64,000 nt of DNA from Roseinatronobacter monicus (GCF_006716865.1 NZ_VFPT01000001.1:1731001-1795000); one strand, 5' to 3'; positions 8,513 through 18,533 are shown, counted from the stretch's first letter. Notes: generated by a model not told the origin, from the letters alone. Made by a program: numbers and translations.

Positions 8513-11169
8513 GCACTCACTCCTTCCAGATAAGAGATTGCAGCCGCCAGCGCCCGGTCAGCGCCCGCAATATCGCTGCCGCCCCCCTGCGCCATGTCAG
8601 GCCGCCCGCCACCACCTTTGCCGCCCAGTTCCACCACACAGGCGCGCACCAGATCCACCGCCGAGATGCGGTCGGTCAGATCCGACGTGACACCTGCCGC
8701 GACGGCCGGTTTCGCGCCTGTATCAGCGATCAGCACAACAGCGCCAGAGCCAAGCTTTTCCTTCATCGCATCAATCATTGAGGGCAAATCCTTGCCGCTG
8801 ACACCGGTCATGACCTTGGCAACCACGCGCAGTCCTCCGACGTCGCGGATGTCATCGCCCTGCGTGCCCTCGCCCCCCAGCGCGATCTGGCGCTTGAGTT
8901 GTGCCACTTCATTGGCCAGCGCACGGCGTTCATCCATCAGCGCTTTCACGCGGTCCGGTACGTCCTGCGCAGGGGCTTTCAACAGGCCGGCAATTGTTCC
9001 AAGCCGCGCATCCTGCGCGCGCAAATAATCCAGCGCCGCCTGTCCTGTCAGCGCTTCAACCCGGCGGATACCAGCAGCAGAGGCGCTGTCACCCAGACAG
9101 ACAAACGCACCAATATCGCCCGTCCGCGCAACATGCGTGCCGCCGCAAAGTTCCAGCGAATAGGTGTGCCCGTCCTGCCCCTTGCCCGAATTGCCCTCAT
9201 GTCCCATCGAGACGACGCGCACTTCATCGCCATATTTCTCGCCAAACAGCGCTTGTGCGCCAAGCGCGCGCGCCTCGTCCGGGGTCATGATGCGCGTGTC
9301 CACTCCTGAGTTTTGGCGGATAAAGGCATTCACCTCGGCCTCAATGCGCGCCAGTTCATCTGCGCTCAGCGCCGCACCATGGCTATAGTCAAACCGCAAC
9401 CTGTCGGGCGCATTGAGCGAGCCTTTTTGCGACACATGATCCCCAAGTGCGCGGCGCAGTGCTTCATGCAGCAGATGCGTCGCGGAATGGTTGGCGCGAA
9501 TGGCCGCGCGGCGGCTGTGGTCCACCTCCAGCTTGACGGGCTGGCCCTTTTCGATCGCTTCTTCGGTGACGCGCGCGACATGGATGAACACGCCCGCAAT
9601 CTTGCGTGTATCTGTAACCTCGGCCACCCCGGTCGCAGACCGGATGAACCCCGTATCACCAACCTGCCCGCCCGATTCAGCATAGAACGGGGTCTGGTTG
9701 GTGATGATATGCACCTCGCCCTCGGCGCGGTCCGTCTCTGTCCCGTCGCGCACCAGTGCCATGACCTGCCCTTCGGCGCTTTCCATGTCATAGCCCAGAA
9801 ATTCGGTCACGCCGAAACGCTCGGCCAGATCAAACCAGATCGCGGCATCCGCCGCCTCGCCCGAGCCGGACCAACTGGCGCGCGCGCGGGCCTTTTGCTC
9901 GGCCATCGCGGCATCGAAACCGGCCACATCGACAGTGCGCCCTCGTTCGCGCAGCGCGTCTTGCGTCAGGTCCAGCGGAAAACCGAATGTGTCATAAAGC
10001 TTGAACGCTGCGCCCCCCGACAGAGTTGCCCCCTCGCTCATGCCTTCAAGTTCGGCATCCAGCAGCTTCAGCCCACGTTCAAGGGTCTGGCGAAAGCGGG
10101 TCTCTTCGACGCGCAGCGTCTCGGTGATCAGCGCCTGCGCTTCGCGCAATTCGGTGTAATGCCCGCCCATCTGATGGACCAATGCCGAAACCAGCCGGTG
10201 CATGACCGGGTCTTGTGCACCCAGCATATGCACATGGCGCATCGCACGGCGCATGATGCGGCGCAGCACATAGCCGCGCCCGTCATTGGCCGGCATGACA
10301 CCATCGGCAATCAGAAATGACGTGGCGCGCAAATGGTCGGCAATCACACGGTGATGCATCTTGCCCGGCCCGTCTGGATCGCTTGATGTGGCATGTGCAG
10401 ATGCCTCGATCAAAGCGCGCATCAGATCAGTGTCGTAATTGTCATGCTTGCCTTGCAGCAGCGCCCCAATCCGCTCCAGCCCCATGCCAGTGTCAATCGA
10501 CTGACGCGGCAGGTCGGTCATACGCCCGTCTTCATGCTGTTCATTCTGCATGAAGACCAGATTCCATATCTCGATAAAGCGGTCCCCGTCTTCTTCGGGC
10601 GAACCGGGGGGGCCGCCCCAGATGCTCGGGCCATGATCGAAGAAAATCTCGGTGCAAGGGCCGCAAGGCCCAGTTGGGCCCATGCGCCAGAAATTGTCAT
10701 CCGTCGGGATGCGGATAATACGATCATCGGACAGGCCAGCGACCTTTTTCCACATCTCGGCGGCTTCGTCATCTGTGTGATAGACGGTGACCAGAAGCCG
10801 GTCCTTGGGGATGTCGAAATCCTTGGTCAGCAATTCCCACGCAAAGGGAATCGCTTCGGATTTGAAATAGTCGCCAAAGCTGAAATTTCCCAACATTTCA
10901 AAAAACGTGTGGTGGCGCGCCGTGTAGCCGACATTGTCCAGATCATTATGCTTGCCGCCCGCCCGCACGCATTTCTGGCTGGTGGTGGCGCGGCTGTAAT
11001 CGCGGTGCTCAAGCCCTGTAAAGACATTCTTGAACTGCACCATGCCAGAATTGGTGAACATCAGTGTCGGGTCATTGCGCGGCACAAGGGGCGAGCTGTC
11101 CACGACGGCATGACCCTGCCGGGCGAAATAATCAAGGAAAGTCGAGCGGATATCATTGAGGCTGGCCAT
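8509..11169 (-). CDS. alaS: alanyl-tRNA synthetase
   Basis: 886 residues. Class II synthetase core at the N-terminus ([34 protein letters not shown]), followed by the editing domain with zinc ligands in [13 protein letters not shown] and [19 protein letters not shown]. The C-terminal glycine-rich oligomerisation domain ends in [17 protein letters not shown] start at ATG 11169 (MASLNDIR), which begins like other AlaS proteins; the open frame extends eight codons upstream. It lies downstream of recA and the MOSC gene on the same strand, a neighbourhood I recall from related genomes, and carries DUF1330 at its 3' end. Confidence 0.96.
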   Translation of the reverse strand: MASLNDIRSTFLDYFARQGHAVVDSSPLVPRNDPTLMFTNSGMVQFKNVFTGLEHRDYSRATTSQKCVRAGGKHNDLDNVGYTARHHTFFEMLGNFSFGDYFKSEAIPFAWELLTKDFDIPKDRLLVTVYHTDDEAAEMWKKVAGLSDDRIIRIPTDDNFWRMGPTGPCGPCTEIFFDHGPSIWGGPPGSPEEDGDRFIEIWNLVFMQNEQHEDGRMTDLPRQSIDTGMGLERIGALLQGKHDNYDTDLMRALIEASAHATSSDPDGPGKMHHRVIADHLRATSFLIADGVMPANDGRGYVLRRIMRRAMRHVHMLGAQDPVMHRLVSALVHQMGGHYTELREAQALITETLRVEETRFRQTLERGLKLLDAELEGMSEGATLSGGAAFKLYDTFGFPLDLTQDALRERGRTVDVAGFDAAMAEQKARARASWSGSGEAADAAIWFDLAERFGVTEFLGYDMESAEGQVMALVRDGTETDRAEGEVHIITNQTPFYAESGGQVGDTGFIRSATGVAEVTDTRKIAGVFIHVARVTEEAIEKGQPVKLEVDHSRRAAIRANHSATHLLHEALRRALGDHVSQKGSLNAPDRLRFDYSHGAALSADELARIEAEVNAFIRQNSGVDTRIMTPDEARALGAQALFGEKYGDEVRVVSMGHEGNSGKGQDGHTYSLELCGGTHVARTGDIGAFVCLGDSASAAGIRRVEALTGQAALDYLRAQDARLGTIAGLLKAPAQDVPDRVKALMDERRALANEVAQLKRQIALGGEGTQGDDIRDVGGLRVVAKVMTGVSGKDLPSMIDAMKEKLGSGAVVLIADTGAKPAVAAGVTSDLTDRISAVDLVRACVVELGGKGGGGRPDMAQGGGSDIAGADRALAAAISYLEGVSA

Positions 11170-11238
11170 GAACTTCCTCCGGCGCGAATGCAAGTTGGCA
11201 CGGTTTAGCCTTGCTGGCAGGGGCTGTCCACACCTGTG

Positions 11239-11817
11239 TCAATCCGCAGCGCGCAGCGCTCCGCCGGAAAGCTTGTGCAGTCGCGCGTCGCAGGAAATCT
11301 CGCCATCCTGAACGACCGCGCATAGAATACCGCGCAACCGGAATGCGCGGTGCGCCGGGGCATTGATCCACTCCCGCGAAGCGGCCCCGTAGCGGGCTTT
11401 CCACTTGACGCAGGCATCGTTGAAAACCTCGGACACGCGCAAGACCGCAGTCCCGGCTGACAGCAACTGTCCCGTGGGCAGATTGGCTTCTGACAAGTCC
11501 ATATCGGTTATGAATGTATCACCGGGATGCACGGTGTTGACCCGATCACGCCACACAAGGTCCAGCACATGCTTGGACAGGATGCAGACCTGTATGCCCG
11601 GATGCGGTGCCCCATCGGCCAAGCGCAGCAATGGGTGCGTGGACCACCGCTCGCCCGGTATGCCCTGTTCCACTGTGACGGATATTCGGTCGACAAATTT
11701 GCGCTGACCATATCCGGGTCGAAGACACAGCATTTCTATCAGCCCCTCATCCTTGGGGGCCGACAAAATTTGCGGCAATCGCGCGTCAAGCTCGGCGCGG
11801 GTTGCGTGCGGACTCAT
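11239..11817 (-). CDS. MOSC domain-containing protein
   Basis: 192 residues. The pattern [35 protein letters not shown], then [21 protein letters not shown] and [18 protein letters not shown], is that of MOSC domains, which typically bind sulfur carriers linked to molybdenum cofactor. The cysteine in NDACVKW aligns with the conserved MOSC cysteine. The start overlaps the recA stop by 4 bp, so it is likely translated from the recA transcript and rises with SOS induction. Why a MOSC protein should be SOS-linked is not clear. Confidence 0.8.
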   Translation of the reverse strand: MSPHATRAELDARLPQILSAPKDEGLIEMLCLRPGYGQRKFVDRISVTVEQGIPGERWSTHPLLRLADGAPHPGIQVCILSKHVLDLVWRDRVNTVHPGDTFITDMDLSEANLPTGQLLSAGTAVLRVSEVFNDACVKWKARYGAASREWINAPAHRAFRLRGILCAVVQDGEISCDARLHKLSGGALRAAD

Positions 11818-12881
11818 TCCCCTAGTACGGAATCGTCGCCTTCGTTCATATGGAAATCCAACCCATGCGCCGCGCGGATCTTATCTTCGATCTGCGTTGC
11901 GGTTTGGGGGTTTTCCTTCAGATAGGCTTTCGCATTCTCGCGCCCCTGACCGATGCGTTCATCACCGTAGGAATACCATGCACCCGATTTCTCGACCACA
12001 CCGGCCTTTACGCCAAGATCCAGCAATTCGCCCCGTTTCGAGATACCTTCGCCATACATGATGTCGAACTCAACCTGCTTGAAAGGGGGGGCCACCTTGT
12101 TCTTGACGACCTTGACCCGCGTCTGGTTGCCCACGATTTCATCACGGTCCTTGATCGACCCGATCCGGCGAATATCCAGACGCACAGAGGCGTAGAATTT
12201 CAACGCATTGCCGCCTGTAGTCGTTTCGGGAGAGCCGAACATCACGCCGATCTTCATACGAATCTGGTTGATGAAAATCACCATGCAATTCGAGCGTGAA
12301 ATGGAGCTGGTCAGCTTGCGCATGGCCTGACTCATCAGACGTGCATGCACACCGACCGAGCTGTCGCCCATATCGCCTTCGAGTTCCGATTTGGGCGTCA
12401 GGGCCGCAACCGAATCGACCACCACCAGCGAAACCGCGCCAGAGCGCACAAGCGTGTCCACGATTTCCAACGCCTGCTCGCCCGTGTCTGGCTGCGAGAT
12501 CAGCAATTCATCCAGATCAACACCCAGTTTGCGGGCATATTGCGGATCTAGCGCATGTTCGGCATCGACAAAAGCGCAGACACCGCCCTTTTTCTGTGCT
12601 TCGGCCACGACATGCAGTGTCAGCGTGGTCTTGCCCGAGCTTTCAGGCCCATAAATTTCGATGACGCGGCCCTTGGGCAAACCACCGATCCCAAGGGCGA
12701 TATCCAGCCCCAATGAGCCGGAGGATATCGCCTCAATCTCGGTCACCGGATTGTCGCCACCCAGCTTCATGATCGAGCCTTTGCCAAACTGCCGCTCAAT
12801 TTGTGCCAGCGCTGAATCAAGTGCTTTTTGTTTTTCCGCAGTGCGTTTGTCAGTCATTGTCAGCAGGTCCGCTATTGCCAT
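11814..12881 (-). CDS. recA: recombinase A
   Basis: 355 residues; forms ATP-dependent filaments on single-stranded DNA for homologous recombination and triggers LexA cleavage. The Walker A motif is GPESSGKTT (78-86); [21 protein letters not shown] carries Walker B and loop L1, and [22 protein letters not shown] includes loop L2. I start at ATG 12881 ([13 protein letters not shown]); the upstream frame crosses the promoter. A GTTC-N7-GTTC SOS box lies 50-64 bp upstream and overlaps a plausible -10. It is followed by the overlapping MOSC gene. Confidence 0.97.
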   Translation of the reverse strand: MAIADLLTMTDKRTAEKQKALDSALAQIERQFGKGSIMKLGGDNPVTEIEAISSGSLGLDIALGIGGLPKGRVIEIYGPESSGKTTLTLHVVAEAQKKGGVCAFVDAEHALDPQYARKLGVDLDELLISQPDTGEQALEIVDTLVRSGAVSLVVVDSVAALTPKSELEGDMGDSSVGVHARLMSQAMRKLTSSISRSNCMVIFINQIRMKIGVMFGSPETTTGGNALKFYASVRLDIRRIGSIKDRDEIVGNQTRVKVVKNKVAPPFKQVEFDIMYGEGISKRGELLDLGVKAGVVEKSGAWYSYGDERIGQGRENAKAYLKENPQTATQIEDKIRAAHGLDFHMNEGDDSVLGE

Positions 12882-12930
12882 TTCCTTGCCCCTTATTTCA
12901 CAGCGTGCCACGCGCAGCAATCGCCCGTTT

Positions 12931-12967
12931 GTTCTACCATTGTTCCATACACGAAGATTTGGGACAA
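12931..12967 (-). promoter_or_regulatory. recA promoter with LexA (SOS) box
   Basis: The SOS box at 12931-12945 is GTTC-TACCATT-GTTC, an exact match to the alphaproteobacterial GTTC-N7-GTTC. Reading the minus strand, TTGTCC (12962-12967) and AACAAT (12939-12944) are spaced by 17 bp and could be -35 and -10. LexA bound at the box would cover the -10. Confidence 0.75.
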
Positions 12968-13156
12968 AGCGAGAACTTTTGCATGGCATACCGCATGACA
13001 CATGATCACGTTACCCGGAATTGGTTAAGCAATCGTTGCCTATCGAGCCTTGCAGTCAGCGCAGAGCGGCATTTCAACATCGGGCATAGTCATATCAGCA
13101 TCTATGACCTAATTTGAGAAGCAAGGGGGGAAACACCTAATTGAAAGGGTTTCCAA

Positions 13157-13375
13157 ATGACGAGCTTTACAACCAATATTCGCGATTTCGCACCCACAAA
13201 ACTGCGCCCCATCGGCGAGCGCATCATGGGCTTCTTGATCCGGGTCGCAGAAAACTCACCAAACTACCGCGCGATCCAGCACTATAACGCCATGTCGGAC
13301 GCCGAATTGGCAGAGTTGGGCATGACGCGGGCTGATGTTGTCCACCGCATTTTCGGGGCGCGTATGGGCTTGTAA
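13157..13375 (+). CDS. DUF1127 domain small protein
   Basis: 72 residues, basic N-terminal half and the DUF1127 signature toward the end (YNAMSDAELAELGMTRADVVHRIFG, about 43-67). DUF1127 proteins in Rhodobacter and relatives are short arginine-rich proteins linked to stress and RNA metabolism; that role is by analogy. The ribosome site AAAGGG sits eight bases before ATG 13157 and is flanked by a short inverted repeat (GGAAAC 13129-13134, GTTTCC 13149-13154) that could partly hide it. Confidence 0.8.
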   Translation: MTSFTTNIRDFAPTKLRPIGERIMGFLIRVAENSPNYRAIQHYNAMSDAELAELGMTRADVVHRIFGARMGL

Positions 13376-13387
13376 CAGCCCCGCGAC

Positions 13388-13960
13388 TCAGTCTTCGTGG
13401 ATGCACAGAGGCATTGCACGCAGGGCCGTTTCCGTTTCGGGGGCGCGCGCGTGCAGCACAGCGAAAGCGCCGGGTGGCATCTCGGCATGTTGCACAACGC
13501 ACGCGATCGCAGTTGCAAAGACCGCGCGCTCGACAGGCGGGCACCAGATGACACCGCCCCTGACGCCCGCGCCCAGCGCATGACCAAAGCGGCCCAGATC
13601 ACTGTCGCGGGTTGACAGCAAGATACCGGGCTTTGCGGTGTGCGCTAAGCCAACAGCGTCCAGCATCTGCGCCATTTGGTCTGCTGTTGGGGCTTGCCCG
13701 CTTTGGATTGCAATGGCTTGCGCCAGCCCATCGCTGTGCTGCGCCAATGCCTCGGCCAATCGGTGACAGGCGCGATCATCCGCAGGGCGCAGCGCCTGCA
13801 CTGCGCGCGTGACATCCAGCGGGCCGGCTGCCACAACCTGCCCCAGTGCTTTGCCAGTATGCGACAGCACCGGACAGGCGGCGCTGCCAAAGGGCACGCG
13901 CCAGCGTCCAGCGACGAAATGCGCAAACAGGCGCTCTGAAAGATCTTCAAACATATACAT
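13388..13960 (-). CDS. truncated aldehyde-dehydrogenase-like protein
   Basis: About 190 residues if started at ATG 13960 (or ATG 13954). Segments such as LFAHFVAGRWRVPFG, GPLDVTRAVQALR, GGVIWCPPVERAVFATAIA and AEMPPGAFAVLHA line up with the N-terminal NAD-binding half of aldehyde dehydrogenases. There is no catalytic cysteine domain, and the regions between matches are shortened. It is an open frame without internal stops. The upstream open frame runs into psuK on the other strand and is not used. It may be a decaying gene or a shortened non-enzymatic relative. It is divergent from psuK, 69 bp away. Confidence 0.45.
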   Translation of the reverse strand: MYMFEDLSERLFAHFVAGRWRVPFGSAACPVLSHTGKALGQVVAAGPLDVTRAVQALRPADDRACHRLAEALAQHSDGLAQAIAIQSGQAPTADQMAQMLDAVGLAHTAKPGILLSTRDSDLGRFGHALGAGVRGGVIWCPPVERAVFATAIACVVQHAEMPPGAFAVLHARAPETETALRAMPLCIHED

Positions 13961-14029
13961 GCCTAGCAGGCCCCCGCGCGCCCCGCCAGCCCGCTTGCCA
14001 AAGGCGCAACTTTGCGGCACCACGCGCAG

Positions 14030-14926
14030 ATGACAGATGGTCCGGATATCCTGTGTGCTGGCGCGGCCCATTGGGACGTAATCGGCCATAGCCGCGCGCA
14101 AATCACGCCAGGCGATGACCTGCCGGGCACGATCCATCAAACCCCCGGCGGGGTGGCGTTGAATATAGCCCGCGCGCTGGCAAAGCAGGGTCACCGCCCT
14201 GCGCTTTTCGCCGCAATCGGTCGGGACGCTGCAGGCACGGCACTTGTTGCCCAAATTGACGCACTCCGAATCGACACCCGCTTTCTCGTCAGGCCGGACA
14301 CCCTGTCAACCGATACATACTTGGCAATTGAAGGGGCAAACGGGCTGATCGCCGCCATCGCCACCGCCGCCGCGCTTGAGAGTATGGACATGCACGCGCT
14401 TGCCCCCTTGCACGATGGCAGGCTTGGGTCGGACGTTGCGCCGTGGCGCGGGGCAGTCGTGCTTGACAGTGGGCTCACCCCTGCCTTGATCAATGATCTA
14501 GTACACGCGACCTGGCTGCGTGCCGCGGATCTGCGCCTGACCGCCGCCTCGCCCGCAAAGGCCGCGCGGCTTCGTGCTTTCATGGGGCGGCCTAAGTGCA
14601 GCTTCTACCTCAATCTGGCAGAGGCGGGCCAGATTTGCGGCACCCGCTTTGCCGACAGTGCGCATGCGGCACGCGCGCTTTTGGCGCTTGGCGCAGCCCG
14701 CGTGCTGGTGACCGATGGTCCAAACGCCGCAACAGATGCCGATACACATGCGCAGATCACACGGCCCCCGCCCGCCACCGTGCCACAACGCGTCACTGGC
14801 GCAGGCGATCTGTTCATGGCCGCACATATCACGCAAGAGCTTGCAGGCGCCCCGCGACAGGATGCACTGGATATTGCCCTGCGCGCCGCCGCAGCCTATG
14901 TGGCCGATGCGCCCCACCTGTCATGA
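14030..14926 (+). CDS. psuK: pseudouridine kinase (PfkB family)
   Basis: 298 residues; phosphorylates pseudouridine to its 5'-phosphate. PfkB marks are the N-terminal GGVALNIARALAKQGHRPALFAAIGRDAAG and the C-terminal TGAGDLFMAAHI, whose aspartate is the catalytic base. The specific assignment rests on the adjacent psuG, 10 bp downstream. I chose ATG 14030 (MTDGPDILCAGAAHWDV); the frame is open a few codons further up. The pair lets the cell break down pseudouridine from RNA turnover. No nucleoside transporter lies beside it. Confidence 0.88.
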   Translation: MTDGPDILCAGAAHWDVIGHSRAQITPGDDLPGTIHQTPGGVALNIARALAKQGHRPALFAAIGRDAAGTALVAQIDALRIDTRFLVRPDTLSTDTYLAIEGANGLIAAIATAAALESMDMHALAPLHDGRLGSDVAPWRGAVVLDSGLTPALINDLVHATWLRAADLRLTAASPAKAARLRAFMGRPKCSFYLNLAEAGQICGTRFADSAHAARALLALGAARVLVTDGPNAATDADTHAQITRPPPATVPQRVTGAGDLFMAAHITQELAGAPRQDALDIALRAAAAYVADAPHLS

Positions 14927-14936
14927 AGGACATGCC

Positions 14937-15839
14937 ATGACTTCGCTGACCTATACCCCCGAACTCCAAGAGGCGCGCGCGAATGGCCAGCCAATTGTCG
15001 CGCTGGAATCCACCATCATCACCCATGGCATGCCGTGGCCACAGAACAAGGAGATGGCGCAACAGGTCGAGAGAGACATTCGCGCGGCAGGGGCCATTCC
15101 CGCCACGATTGCCGTGATGAACGGCGAGATCCTGATTGGCCTGAGCGAGGCGCAGCTTGACCGTCTGGCCCAAACCCAAGATGCACTGAAACTCAGCCGC
15201 GCCGATCTGGCTGTTGCATTGGCCACGGGCCGCACCGGGGCCACGACTGTCGCCGCCACTATGATCTGCGCCCGCCTTGCCGGTATCGAGGTTTTTGCAA
15301 CGGGTGGCATTGGCGGGGTTCATCGCGGTGCGGAACTCAGCTTCGATATCTCGGCCGATTTGCAGGAACTGGCGCAAACGCGCGTGACTGTTGTGGCGGC
15401 AGGGGCCAAGGCGATACTTGATCTGCCCAAGACGCTGGAAGTGCTTGAAACCCTTGGTGTGCCGGTCATCGCCTATGGGCAGGATGCGCTGCCTGCCTTT
15501 TGGTCGCGCGACAGCGGGCTGACTGCGCCTTTGCGGATGGACAGTGCCGCACAGATCGCCGCCAGCCACCAGGTGCGCACCCGACTCGGCCTGCCCGGCG
15601 GGCAGCTTGTCGCCAACGCCATCCCCGTGGCCGATGAACTCCCCTATGCCATGCTCGCGCCCCTGATAGACACAGCCCTGCGCGAGGCACAGGCGCAGGG
15701 CATTTCGGCCAAGGATGTCACACCGTTTCTGCTGCGCCGGATATTCGAGTTGACGGACGGTGCGTCCCTTGCTGCAAATATCGCATTGGTGCGCAACAAC
15801 GCCCGGCTTGCGGCCGAAATCGCGCGCGCGCTGGCATGA
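14937..15839 (+). CDS. psuG: pseudouridine-5'-phosphate glycosidase
   Basis: 300 residues; cleaves the C-C bond of pseudouridine 5'-phosphate to uracil and ribose 5-phosphate, using Mn2+. Diagnostic blocks are ALESTIITHGMPWPQN (contains the active-site Glu and His), TGRTGATTVAATMICARLAGIEVFATGGIGGVHRG and LANAIPVADELP-like residues near the C-terminus. I start at ATG 14937 (MTSLTYTPEL) because the upstream frame overlaps psuK. Paired with psuK, it supplies uracil and pentose phosphate from modified RNA. Confidence 0.95.
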   Translation: MTSLTYTPELQEARANGQPIVALESTIITHGMPWPQNKEMAQQVERDIRAAGAIPATIAVMNGEILIGLSEAQLDRLAQTQDALKLSRADLAVALATGRTGATTVAATMICARLAGIEVFATGGIGGVHRGAELSFDISADLQELAQTRVTVVAAGAKAILDLPKTLEVLETLGVPVIAYGQDALPAFWSRDSGLTAPLRMDSAAQIAASHQVRTRLGLPGGQLVANAIPVADELPYAMLAPLIDTALREAQAQGISAKDVTPFLLRRIFELTDGASLAANIALVRNNARLAAEIARALA

Positions 15840-15904
15840 GCAATGCTTGCATATAATCGCGCCCTGCCCCATCCTCACGCCGAACCGACCCCGAAGGGAC
15901 AGAC

Positions 15905-16600
15905 ATGAGCCAGGATCACAGCAAACGCGGTCTTATAGCCTCTCTGCGCGGCAATTTTCTAGCCGGGCTTGCGGTTATCGCGCCGGGCGTGCTGACACTC
16001 TGGTTGGTGTGGAATGTCATCAACTGGATTGACGGACTGGTCTTGCCGCTGATCCCGCGCCGCTTTCACCCCGAGAACCTGATCGGGCTGGATGTGCCCG
16101 GCGTAGGGGTTGTGGTTTTCGTGATCTTCACGCTGATCATGGGCTATTTCACCAAGGGTCTGATCGGGCGCACTTTGGTCGGCTGGGGCGAACGCATCGT
16201 CGAAGCGATGCCGGTCATCCGCTCGATCTATAATGCCGTCAAACAAATTGCCGAAACGATCCTGTCACGTCAGGCACCCACTTTCGACCGCGCTTGTCTG
16301 GTGCAATACCCCCGCCCCGGCATCTGGGCGATGGCCTTCATCTCGACCACCACCCGCGGCGAGGTCGGCCAGAAACTGGGCGAGAATGGCGAGATGGTCT
16401 CGATCTTCCTGCCGACCACGCCCAATCCGACCTCCGGTTTTCTGCTGTTCGTGCCGCGCGCGGATGTCATTGAACTGGATATGATGATCGAAGATGCCGC
16501 CAAACTGATTATTTCAGCCGGTTTGGTATACCCGGACTCGCGCACAGGCAAAACGCGCCCCGCCCCCGCAACCGTGCAGCCGCCGCGCCATATCAGCTAA
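15905..16600 (+). CDS. DUF502 family membrane protein
   Basis: 231 residues with two membrane helices (FLAGLAVIAPGVLTLWLVWNVI and GVGVVVFVIFTLIMGYF) and a soluble C-terminal region (AMPVIRSIYNAVKQIAETIL, VSIFLPTTPNPTSGFLLFVP) that is characteristic of DUF502. The family is widespread and its function is not established. The ribosome site GAAGGGA precedes ATG 15905. The 3' end overlaps the convergent patatin gene by 8 bp. Confidence 0.85.
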   Translation: MSQDHSKRGLIASLRGNFLAGLAVIAPGVLTLWLVWNVINWIDGLVLPLIPRRFHPENLIGLDVPGVGVVVFVIFTLIMGYFTKGLIGRTLVGWGERIVEAMPVIRSIYNAVKQIAETILSRQAPTFDRACLVQYPRPGIWAMAFISTTTRGEVGQKLGENGEMVSIFLPTTPNPTSGFLLFVPRADVIELDMMIEDAAKLIISAGLVYPDSRTGKTRPAPATVQPPRHIS

Positions 16601-17627
16601 ACATCTCTTCCAGATTGACAGTGCTCTGCACGTTCAAATCTGACTTATGCCCTTTCAGAAAGCCTTCACAGGCATTGCGCCCTGCTTCCTTCAGGCTGTG
16701 CAGCAAATAAGGTGTGGGCGTTACCTTGCTGGTGACCGACAGCGTATTCATCAAATCATCATCCGACACCATATGTACCAGCACATCTTTCATCGTTCCA
16801 CGCTCCATCCGACCCTCGCCAATCAGGCGCTTGACGAATTGCACGGCGCGCAACTCGCGCAGCAGCGATGTATTGAAGCTGATCTCGTTGATGCGGTTCT
16901 GAATATCCTGCGGAGTTTGCGGCACGGCATCACGGTGCAGCGGGTTGATGTTCACGATGACAACATCATCGGGCAAATGCGCCTCGAATAGCGGGAACAG
17001 CGCGGGGTTGCCGGTATAGCCCCCATCCCAGAACGCCTCTGTCTTGCCAGTGGCCGGGTCCAAAATTTCAACAGCCTGAAACAGGGTCGGCAGACAGGCC
17101 GAGGCCATGATAACCTCGCCCGAGACCTCCTGACCTGAAAACACCCGGATCTTTCCCGTGCGCACATTGGTTGCGGCAATATGCAATTCCGGCCCCTCTT
17201 TCGCGCAGACCTGATCGAAATTGAACGAGCGCACGACCTGCTCCAACGGGTTGCGATAAAGCGCGCCATATTGGTATGGGCTGGTCACAAGCGCTGCGAT
17301 GTCTGCGGGCGAGACCGGCATGAGCGATTCCATCCACGCATTGATCATCCCGATCGGAGGCAGCGCCTGCGCGATCCAACCCGTCAGACGCAAGTCATGC
17401 ACCGATCCCACCTGATGCCAGATCCGGTCCAGCAGCACACGCGCCCCCTGCGCGCCCCCTTGTGCCAAGCCCGCCTTCAGCGCCGCGCCATTCAGTGCGC
17501 CTGCCGAGGTGCCGGAAATCGCGGCAATCTCGATATCTTTCTCCTGCAACAGCCGGTCCAGCACACCCCAGGTAAAAGCCCCATGCGCGCCGCCGCCCTG
17601 TAGGGCCAGATTTATGCGTTTCGTCAT
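16593..17627 (-). CDS. patatin-like phospholipase
   Basis: 344 residues. The Ser-Asp catalytic dyad is visible: oxyanion loop GGGAHG (11-16), nucleophile elbow GTSAG with Ser41, and DGG with Asp201 (EAFWDGGYTGNP). Patatin enzymes hydrolyse acyl esters; in PHB-forming bacteria relatives sit near polyhydroxybutyrate genes. Here the next gene upstream on the same strand is 3-hydroxybutyrate dehydrogenase, so a role in PHB or lipid turnover is possible but inferred. The start ATG 17627 has GGAG eight bases upstream. Confidence 0.88.
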   Translation of the reverse strand: MTKRINLALQGGGAHGAFTWGVLDRLLQEKDIEIAAISGTSAGALNGAALKAGLAQGGAQGARVLLDRIWHQVGSVHDLRLTGWIAQALPPIGMINAWMESLMPVSPADIAALVTSPYQYGALYRNPLEQVVRSFNFDQVCAKEGPELHIAATNVRTGKIRVFSGQEVSGEVIMASACLPTLFQAVEILDPATGKTEAFWDGGYTGNPALFPLFEAHLPDDVVIVNINPLHRDAVPQTPQDIQNRINEISFNTSLLRELRAVQFVKRLIGEGRMERGTMKDVLVHMVSDDDLMNTLSVTSKVTPTPYLLHSLKEAGRNACEGFLKGHKSDLNVQSTVNLEEMFS

Positions 17628-17706
17628 TCATCACACTCCAAGGGCGCACGGCCCGCAATACGCGTTGATCCGCATATACACGCTGGAATACAGCGGCACG
17701 CACCGG

Positions 17707-17740
17707 TCATTTTCTTGCCGAAAATACTCAAATCCCGCCC
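17707..17740 (-). repeat. GAGTATTT intergenic element, copy 1
   Basis: On the minus strand it reads GGGCGGGATTTGAGTATTT, three variable bases, then GCAAGAAAATGA. It is 31/34 identical to the copy at 48388-48421. It lies between the bdhA stop and the patatin start, in the direction of transcription. Confidence 0.7.
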
Positions 17741-17759
17741 TTTCAGCGCATGGCACCGC

Positions 17760-18533
17760 TTACATGGCGGTCCAGCCCCCATCCACCGAAATGGTCGTGC
17801 CGGTAATCTGCGCCGCCGCGTCTGAGCAGAGAAACACCGCCGTGCCACCCATCTGCTCGACGGTTGCAAATTCGCCCGAGGGCTGGCGCGAGAGCATCAC
17901 CTCTTTGATGACCGTCTCGCGGTCCATGTCATGGGTTTTCATCTGATCGGGAATTTGCTTTTCCACGATGGGGGTCAGCACATAACCGGGACAAATGGCA
18001 TTGCAGGTCACCCCTTTGCCCGCGGCCTCCAGTGCTGTGGTTTTGCTCAGGCCGACAACACCATGCTTGGCCGCGATATAGGCTGATTTATACGGGCTGG
18101 CGGTCAGGCCATGCGCGGACGCAATATTGATTACCCGTCCCCAGCCATTGGCATACATAGCAGGCAACGCGGCGGCCGTGGTATGAAAGGCCGATGACAG
18201 GTTGATGGCGATGATCGCGTCCCATTTCTCAAGCGGAAATTCCTCGATGCGCGCGACATGCTGGATACCTGCGTTATTGATCAGGATGTCGCATCCACCC
18301 GCCTTCTCGATCAGCGCACGGCATTCTTCGGGCTTGGACATGTCGGCCTGAATATAGGTCACATTCGCGCCAGTTTCCGCCGAGAGGTCGGCTGCCAGCT
18401 TGTGATCTTCCGCCTCATCTGAGAAGGAATTGAGAACGACATCCGCACCAGCGCGCGCAAGTTCTCTGGCGACACCCAACCCGATTCCCGAATTCGATCC
18501 GGTCACAATCGCGCGTTTTCCTGCAAGCTGCAT
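17760..18533 (-). CDS. bdhA: 3-hydroxybutyrate dehydrogenase
   Basis: 257 residues, classical SDR; oxidises (R)-3-hydroxybutyrate to acetoacetate with NAD+. The cofactor motif TGSNSGIG is at 11-18, NNAG at 86-89, and the catalytic Ser139 (NIASAHG), Tyr152 and Lys156 (YIAAK) are all present. Blocks such as INNAGIQHVARIEEFP and ICPGYVLTPIVEKQIPDQ are characteristic of bacterial BdhA. I start at ATG 18533 with AGGAG seven bases upstream; GTG 18536 directly precedes it. This is the enzyme that returns PHB-derived hydroxybutyrate to central metabolism. Confidence 0.93.
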   Translation of the reverse strand: MQLAGKRAIVTGSNSGIGLGVARELARAGADVVLNSFSDEAEDHKLAADLSAETGANVTYIQADMSKPEECRALIEKAGGCDILINNAGIQHVARIEEFPLEKWDAIIAINLSSAFHTTAAALPAMYANGWGRVINIASAHGLTASPYKSAYIAAKHGVVGLSKTTALEAAGKGVTCNAICPGYVLTPIVEKQIPDQMKTHDMDRETVIKEVMLSRQPSGEFATVEQMGGTAVFLCSDAAAQITGTTISVDGGWTAM

